Source of the DNA: Pycnopodia helianthoides
Lineage: Eukaryota > Echinodermata > Asteroidea > Forcipulatida > Asteriidae
Direction of reading: 5' to 3'
Length of the DNA: 64,000 bases
Assembly: GCA_032158295.1 (NCBI GenBank)
Contig: CM063263.1
Coordinates: 7,684,501-7,748,500, forward strand
Each line of letters begins with the position of its first letter. The stretch's first letter is position 1. This document shows, piece after piece, positions 59,001 through 64,000 of the stretch. The notes under the pieces are model-generated. The model searched no databases, was not told the DNA's origin, and saw only the letters and a list, made by a program, of their open reading frames with translations. Both the position numbers and the translations under genes were made by a program.

Positions 59001-62000
59001 CGTTTCAATTCCTCAATCTCATCCTTGCCTTTCTCGGTGAGCGCGTCGCCCCTGGCGATCTGCTCCTCGATGGCCGTCTCCAGTTGGTGCAGCTGATCCT
59101 TGAGGTCCATTTTATCCTTGGCTGCTTGCCTCTCGGCGTCTTGACGCTCTACGAGGGCGGCCTCGGCCTCCTCACGGAGACGGAGGTTCTCCTGGAGGAT
59201 GCCTGAGAAATTGACGGTGACGGAAAAATGATGTCAAATGTTGATACAAGAAGCTTTTTACAAAATTGTTTTTCTCAGCTTGGGAAAATGTAAAAAAAAC
59301 AATTAAAGTCTTAGTGTTGGAAAGAAAAAAAACATGACTACAAAGCCTGATGGCCCTATTTTTAGAACTCTGCTGACCAAATAATGTAAGCACTAAAAAA
59401 TAAATAAAAAGGGGTTCAAGGCAAACAGTTGTTTTGTCTGTGCTAAGCCCAAAGGCATATTTGCTTTGCAGTAAACATTGCTCAACAAACAAAACAACAG
59501 GTTACCAGTCGCATCAGTATGTATCACATGGCATCTTGGCTGGTAACCCGTTTTCTGCTAAGCAATATATATCCGTGATAAGCAATTTCATTTTGTATTG
59601 TTGTAGCTTTAAACTAAATGTTAGACTATGAATAAATCTGTGCCCCAAGCAGATCCATTGAATCAGCCACGGTTTTTCCCTCTCTCCAAAAATGTTAGTA
59701 CACTACTAGAGTCATGAGGTCTTGGAACTTCACCGCGATTCTGGACCCCCCAGAAAAAAACAATCAAGTTAGTCTTCTCAACAACTTGGTCTGACTAAAA
59801 GGACAAGCATGACACATTTCCTTGCAGAATAAAACACCACCTTGAGAGTGAAATTGTATCTCGGTGGAGGAATTCTCTCTGTTGGTGAATCATTAATGAT
59901 AATATAAAAAAAAAGAGAATGTAGTTCATAATAGGCTATGAACTACATTCTCCTTTGTTCGTTTTATTATGAATGATAACGTTCGATGAAAACACAAGGG
60001 GGGATGACTTGGACGCAGGCGTGCAGCTGAAATTCGCTCTTGGCATTTTACAAAACATGCTCAATCCAACCTGGCATGATGACATATTGAGGTCATAATT
60101 GTTTAAAACAAAAGGTTTTCACAATGACCTGTCTGTGCTGAGCAACTTTGGCTACGTTTGGTTAATGGATACAGCTGTGCTTGTCAACTACAAGAGTCAA
60201 TGGGAGTTAAAGTCACCTCTGATAAGCTACCGTCAAGGATTTCAGAAATCACTGAGTGCATTGACTACGGCAGTGGCTAGCGGCTACAGAGCCAATTGGG
60301 AAGTACATGGGAGTTTGCAGTAATCTAGCATAAGCCGCAGCTGAAGCTGTCAGTAAAGTCACTGAGTGACTTTTGCTATGGCTGTGACTAGTGGATTGAC
60401 TACGGCAGTGGCTAGCAGCTACACAGCCAATCGGAAAGTATGGGAGTTTGCAGTAATCTAGCATAAGCCGCAGCTGAAAAGCCGCAGCTAAAGCTGTCAG
60501 TAAAGTCACTGAGTGACTTTTGCTATGGCTGTGGCTAGTGGTTATAGCATGATGAAGCATAGGCAGATGCAGTCAGCTAGCCCTTGCTACAGCCAAAGCC
60601 AATGTTATGGTTGAGTAACTTTGGCTACGGCTAAGGCTGCAGACTGCAAAAATCATCCTTAAAAAAGCAGGGGTCTAATCTTTTGAAAAGCTATTAAGCA
60701 CAACACTAATAATTAAGCACAGAAAGATTTTGATAAGCAGAGGTGTAAATGTAAAATGCTCATAACTGGTTCCCTGCTCAATTTTGCTACGCAAATCTAA
60801 ATCTGTTAAGCAATATTTTCTTGCTTCACAGCTTTACATAATTGTGTCCAGGTTACCACCTGAAGTCAAGTCGCTACAAATAGTGCTCTGTCCATTTCAA
60901 CTTTCCTCACACCGCAAAATTCTAACAAAGCAATTTTTGCTCCCTTTTAACACGTTGACTGCTGCCTACGAGCAAATTCGTAGTAACAGGTGTAACGGAT
61001 TCTGCCACTACGAGTATACTCGTAGAGAATGAAAGGGCTTTGTATTGTTATTTAAATACACTGGCATCACAGAGCACGCAACACATACGCTTCTGGCAGT
61101 GGTGAGGACATACATCCTTAGAATGTGCATGTTCAATTTTTTGTGTGTATAGTACCTATTTGGTATGCGCGCATGTGCATTGCATTTGGCAAATGGGAAC
61201 GCCCTACGAATTCATGTATATGACCGGCAGTCAACGTGTTAAGGAATTAGTTTTGGGGAAACAAACCCCAGTTCTTGCAAAACTGATAACATGTAGATCA
61301 AGAAACATATCAGATGAGAGCATGAAAATAAACTTAGAACCACACCCATTTGGTGAAATGTTAGTTTCCTTGTGTAGAGGACAGGTGTTATCGACCCGCA
61401 AAGCGGTGACTCACAGAGCATCGAGAATGAAATCCCCAAACTATGAAACATCTCCCGAGAATGCACTTACCTTGCGTGTCTGTTAAAATCACAGGCAACA
61501 ACGGACACGTGCAGTCACAGACGGGATGACAGACAGAGTCAGACACCACGAGCACGAGGGAGTGGGGGGAGAGAGAGAGGGGAACATGCAAAACAAAAAC
61601 AAGCACACGATAACAATGGGGGGAGGGCGGGTGTAAACAAAAGGGGAGGGGTCCTCGATTTCACAAAATTGCCTCCAGGGCGAAAATTACCTCATGTGCG
61701 AGGCCTCGAGATTGAGACGAAAATTGAGTGCTTTGTGAAATCGAGTCCAAGGGGCATTACCAAAGAAAATGTATCAGAGAAACTGGGGTGTGGAGAAAAC
61801 ATGCATAAAACAGAAATACAGTGCATTAAGAACCCAACACCTGACTGACAACCACAGAGACCATCAGATCAAAGCAACCCATGATTTATTATCTTCTTTT
61901 TTTATGGAGCGGTTTGTTTGTAGAACACAAGGAATATTTCACAATGTACATATATTGCAGAAAGAACAAATTTACAAGGGCTGCATTTCATAAAATGCTG

Positions 62001-63847
62001 CTTGCGACAAACGTGAGAAAAATCCTTTCAAAAGGACTTTGTTTCTTCTTTCTTTTTATATTTTGAATCAAAGAAATGAGCCGACTCTGCAAATGAATTA
62101 TTGTTTTGGTTACATCACATGTTTAAACATGGCCACGTGATCTCCTCTCGACCAATCAGAATAGATAAACTGTCCCAGGTATTTATGAATGAACATTTAA
62201 ACATCAGGGTGACATACCAACTTGTTTACAATAAAGCAACAGGAGTCTTTCGGGGACGATACATGTAGGTGGCAGCAGACTTAACAGGTACATCCATTGT
62301 TCACTCGGTAGTGTGCGCAAGCTCAGATATACGTCAACAATGAAAACGTACCTGGTGTGTCTACTGCCACCTAGTGTCCAAAAATCCCCAGTTGGGTTGG
62401 AAAAGAGAAAGATAGAACCTTGCTGCTTTCCATGAGGTGATTGTTCTTAACAACTTAATAAAAACAATTTTATTAACCGGTGGATTTATGCGCAACACGT
62501 CACTAGACTAGGGCGCCCTCTTACACTAATCAAAAGCTGGCTCATTATTGGCCCCTCATGTGCGTTGCGCATACATGACTGTGTCTTTCAATCCTCTCAC
62601 CAATGTTTTACCTCTAAGATGGTGGCAGAACAGCCTCAATGCATAAAGTCTACAAGTTAACAAAATTCTCAAAAGATAGGGTGGAAGAACTAAATCACCT
62701 CTCCTTCAACACTCAACAAATTCAAACTCACCTAGATCTTCCTCGCCAAGACGCTGAGCGAACGCGGCCTTCTGCTCCTCCACTCTTTCCCTCTCCTGTT
62801 GCAGCGATGTCTGAGCGTGGTCCAGAGAACTCAGCCTCTCCTTCAACATCTCCACCTCGGCAGCCATGTTGTGTTTGTCGGCTTCCAGTTTGCTGTTGAG
62901 CTCCTCCAGTTCTTGCTTCTCTGCGGCGAGTCCCTCAAGCAAACCTTTAGCGTGGGGAAAAAAAAATAATAAACTTGGTTCAGTGCAAAAGCCTTGAAAC
63001 GTTGAATTCGTTTATGTTTACAATAGCTCAATTCTCCATGGGGTCGTTCCATGGTTTTGCTCAAATCTGATGGACTCAGTAATTCACAGCTACACAGCTT
63101 TTGCAGCGCATGAGTGCAGGCAGACTAATCAAAGTCCAAAAGCTAAAGTATTGAGATGCACTTCATGATAAAAGATTATGATGGAAAAAGAGAAAATCCT
63201 AGGTGCCTTGAGTTCAAAAATGTGCCATGTGTGACATCGCAAATGTGAAAAACGTGATAGACAGCCCCTCTGCCCCAATTTACAGAGTGTTGCAGTTTAG
63301 AGGATTTACAGACTCTCTACTGATGGAAAATTAAATATTTTGACACAATGGGGCCATATCTATCTTCCCTTGATGGTCAGTTTGTAACATTTATGAAAGT
63401 TTAAGGGCAAGGGGAGATCCATAGTGTATCCTGAAATCAGGAAAAAATCCTGACAAACTCAGTGAGTATTTGCCGTGGCCTCAGTTGCCCTGGTCTTTGC
63501 CTTGGTGCCCCTTCATAAGTTTCCCATAGCTTTGAAGATTTCCTAATGGAAGTGCCCTTTACATGAAAATGGCCTTGCCCTCTTAAAAGATGAAAGTCCT
63601 GGCCAGGTTGTTTTACCTTCAGTCCTGTGGTTCTCCACAGCCAGGCTCTCCCTGGCCTCTGTTGTCCCCTTCAGCTGGGCCATCAAGCTGTCTCGGTCCG
63701 CCCGTAGATGGCTGGCCTCCTCCACGCTGGACTCTGTGGCATTCAGCAGCTCGGCCTGGGAGCTGCGAGCACGCTGGATCTGCTCGGCAGTGGCCGAGAC
63801 CATCTCCAAGAGGCGATCTACAGAGTTCTGGAGGCGGGTGGTTGCAC
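34997..63847 (-). CDS. AKAP9: AKAP9/pericentrin-like centrosomal coiled-coil protein, N-terminus off window
   Basis: Scaffold that docks kinases and gamma-tubulin complexes at centrosome and Golgi; pro-orthologue of vertebrate AKAP9 and PCNT. Exons in coding order: 63847-63617, 62944-62732, (61479-61471), 59202-58949, 58068-57946, 57141-56848, 56437-56279, 55775-55602, 54373-54152, 53583-53422, 52791-52624, 52204-51836, 51486-51177, 50821-50649, 50217-50005, 49513-49343, 48812-48617, 48309-48085, 43249-43099, 42547-42326, 41722-41438, 41083-40874, 40196-40017, 39868-39720, 39220-39112, 38855-38673, 37733-37518, 36785-36547, 36365-36072, 35621-35428, 35022-34997. Phases chain throughout, giving about 2,037 residues, nearly all Glu/Gln/Leu-rich coiled coil, then a PACT domain and a short AKAP9-type tail. 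One exon (48085-48309) carries a probable one-base gap. Converges tail to tail with LSS. The AKAP9 symbol is chosen from the tail; the protein predates the AKAP9/PCNT split. Confidence 0.93.
35428..35621 (-). CDS. AKAP9: AKAP9-type C-terminal tail exon
   Basis: Encodes LTNYIQKLESLQQRLGAHIS near its end, resembling the extreme C-terminus of vertebrate AKAP9 (LTDYITRLEALQRRLG). This places the gene closer in form to AKAP9 than to PCNT. Donor TCAG|GTAAAC, phase 1. Confidence 0.88.
36072..36365 (-). CDS. AKAP9: PACT domain end plus low-complexity linker
   Basis: Starts RLKFLVKKWRRATRVG, closing the PACT domain, then about 80 residues rich in Thr, Ser, Pro and Arg without coiled-coil character. 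Acceptor CTCAACAG, donor GG|GTAAGC. Such a basic disordered stretch follows PACT in vertebrate AKAP9 too. Confidence 0.9.
36547..36785 (-). CDS. AKAP9: PACT domain exon, first part
   Basis: Encodes MYGKYLRAESFRKALVYQKR, then YLLLLLGGFQDCEQATL and FTRFRSAARVVIAVSR. This is the pericentrin-AKAP450 centrosomal targeting core, nearly identical to vertebrate PCNT and AKAP9. The donor AG|GTTAGC splits an Arg codon completed by the next exon (RLKFLVKKWRR), which forms the basic calmodulin-binding-like helix. Confidence 0.96.
38330..38660 (+). mobile_element. tRNA-Leu-headed SINE
   Basis: Head GTAGCCGAGCAGTTTAAGAG plus CAGACTCAAGTTCTGG resembles tRNA-Leu with CAA anticodon. The body has CTTAAGCAAGTCGCTTGAAC and the 3' tail reads ATGAGCGCTTTATAAGAT, a tail shared by many marine-animal SINEs. 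In an AKAP9 intron. Confidence 0.7.
39409..39590. mobile_element. Long hairpin element in AKAP9 intron
   Basis: Arms of about 85 bp: GACCTAGACCTACTTCAGCA on the left and its near inverse on the right; the inner 19 bp (ACACAAAATTGGTTACTCA) pair perfectly. Probably a MITE; the transcript would fold into one stem. Confidence 0.72.
40272..40873 (-). repeat. 148-bp minisatellite, four units, abutting a splice donor
   Basis: The motif gattaggcgcaag recurs at 40280, 40428, 40576 and 40724, exactly 148 bp apart, with only scattered differences. The array fills most of the AKAP9 intron between exons 40874 and 40196, and its last unit runs to the exon border. In coding orientation each unit starts with the donor-like GTGAGGAGGTGG. 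Confidence 0.95.
44572..44964. mobile_element. TTAA-flanked MITE, copy 3 (AKAP9 intron)
   Basis: 393 bp, same family, TTAA at 44568-44571 and 44965-44968. It has a few extra bases near 44802 (gcaaattgaaatg), and the right end reads CCAAGTCTG instead of CCAATTCTG. Confidence 0.9.
45140..45575. repeat. Dispersed ~400-bp repeat, inverted copy
   Basis: Counterpart of 12460-12860, inside the 4.8-kb AKAP9 intron. No transposase or reverse-transcriptase signature. Confidence 0.68.
48085..48309 (-). CDS. AKAP9: AKAP9 coiled-coil exon with probable one-base frameshift
   Basis: Reads LVVEREKVSQLADALNKEK and on to LDRIDEQQ, then GEGWRPSWPK in the same frame, which is not coiled coil. The other frame reads RRLEAKLAEV and reaches a strong donor AC|GTAAGC whose phase fits the next exon. 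One base is therefore probably missing near CAGCAAGG (48123-48116). The alternative is a weak donor AA|GTGACG five bases earlier with no missing base. Confidence 0.75.
49713..49905 (+). mobile_element. tRNA-derived SINE, family 1
   Basis: Plus-strand copy with GGTTGGTGCAATGGTG, GGTTCGAATCCC and the same TGTGGATTGGGTTTTCAGTC body. It directly follows a half 'cccgatttcatagagctgct' MITE (49607-49705), suggesting insertion into that element. Confidence 0.78.
51836..52204 (-). CDS. AKAP9: AKAP9 coiled-coil exon with ten-Gln run
   Basis: 123 codons, phase 0. After DEFEERLF comes a run of ten Gln encoded by mixed CAG/CAA (about 52110-52142), then a coiled coil with QRLQHEHELRIAELQQKHAE. The interrupted CAG/CAA tract should be less mutable than pure CAG, but is a candidate length polymorphism. 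Confidence 0.9.
52322..52510 (+). mobile_element. tRNA-cored element in AKAP9 intron
   Basis: Same family: GAACAAAGAAAAATTGACT at 52374-52392, inverted as AGTCAAAGTTTATCTTTGTTC near 52479-52499, around TAGCTCAGTTGGTAGAGC and GGTTCAAATC boxes. The core resembles tRNA-Asn (GTT at the anticodon position), but the acceptor stem does not pair, so it is not a tRNA gene. Confidence 0.65.
59915..59952. repeat. Perfect 16-bp palindrome with 6-nt loop
   Basis: GAGAATGTAGTTCATA, loop ATAGGC, then the exact reverse complement, preceded by an A run. In an AKAP9 intron. Confidence 0.85.
60255..60545. repeat. Two-copy tandem duplication of ~135 bp
   Basis: TTGACTACGGCAGTGGCTAG begins at 60261 and again at 60396; the following ~130 bp repeat with a small internal insertion. 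It is part of a dispersed 'gccgcagctgaagctgt' family also seen near 27780-27900. Confidence 0.75.
60951..61238. mobile_element. piggyBac-like MITE, copy 2 (inverted)
   Basis: 288 bp, reverse orientation to 30654-30935, TTAA at 60947-60950 and 61239-61242. Same CACGTTGACTGC ends and same internal TACGAGTATACTCGTA palindrome. It sits in an AKAP9 intron. Confidence 0.87.
61471..61479 (-). CDS. AKAP9: Candidate 9-nt microexon of AKAP9
   Basis: ACACGCAAG is framed by TTTTAACAG and GTAAGTGC on the minus strand, both near-consensus. It lies in the 3.5-kb intron between phase-1 exons 62732 and 59202. Inclusion would insert three residues (Gly-Ile becomes Asp-Thr-Gln-Gly-Ile) without changing frame. 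Confidence 0.45.
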
Positions 63848-64000
63848 CTAAGAGTAAAAAAAACAGTGATGAGTTGTGAACACGGGGTGTGATTGTGCAC
63901 AAAATAACAACAAACCCTCAAAAATTATCAGTGGTATTTTCTTGGTGTGATGATGAAGCCCCCTGGATGTTAAATTTTAGAGGATAACATACTTTTTTCC

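Larger units (their letters stand above)
59203..62731. other. AKAP9 intron with candidate microexons
   Basis: Between phase-1 exons. Holds a perfect palindrome (59915-59952), a tandem duplication (60255-60545), the inverted piggyBac-like MITE (60951-61238), a candidate 9-nt exon (61471-61479) and a weaker 12-nt candidate (62352-62363). Confidence 0.6.

Overview
This is eukaryotic nuclear DNA from an invertebrate animal. The genes are intron-rich with GT-AG introns. The repeat background (tRNA-headed SINEs, TTAA-flanked MITEs, 'cccaatttcatagagctgct' MITEs) and the protein sequences fit an echinoderm, most likely a sea star. The species cannot be fixed from sequence alone. Sea cucumbers are less likely, because they are reported to lack CYP51 and to have altered oxidosqualene cyclases.

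Three genes fill the window. (1) Positions 1-8225, minus strand: CYP51 (sterol 14-alpha-demethylase). Ten coding exons from the N-terminal membrane anchor to the K-helix ExxR are present; the haem-binding end lies off the left edge. (2) Positions 11783-27534, plus strand: a complete 18-exon lanosterol synthase (LSS) of 725 codons with no reading-frame break. (3) Positions 34997-63847, minus strand: the C-terminal ~2,040 residues of a giant coiled-coil centrosomal protein of the AKAP9/pericentrin family, ending in a PACT domain. Its N-terminus lies off the right edge. At least 30 exons chain together in compatible phase.

LSS makes lanosterol and CYP51 removes its 14-alpha-methyl group, so these two successive sterol enzymes sit head to head with 3.6 kb between start codons. 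The third gene explains the neighbourhood. In human, CYP51A1 lies beside AKAP9 (7q21.2), while LSS lies close to PCNT (21q22.3), and AKAP9 and PCNT are paralogues. This window looks like the unduplicated ancestral locus with all three genes together.

The rest is introns and intergenic DNA rich in young repeats: three copies of a ~384-bp TTAA-flanked MITE, two copies of a piggyBac-like MITE, many copies of a palindromic MITE, several tRNA-derived SINEs, a 597-bp element with hexamer-repeat ends, tRNA-cored inverted-repeat elements, and a 148-bp minisatellite that carries a splice-donor-like motif. Three single-base reading-frame breaks are visible, two in CYP51 and one probable in AKAP9. Each fits loss of one base in or beside a short homopolymer, so consensus error is as likely as real mutation.
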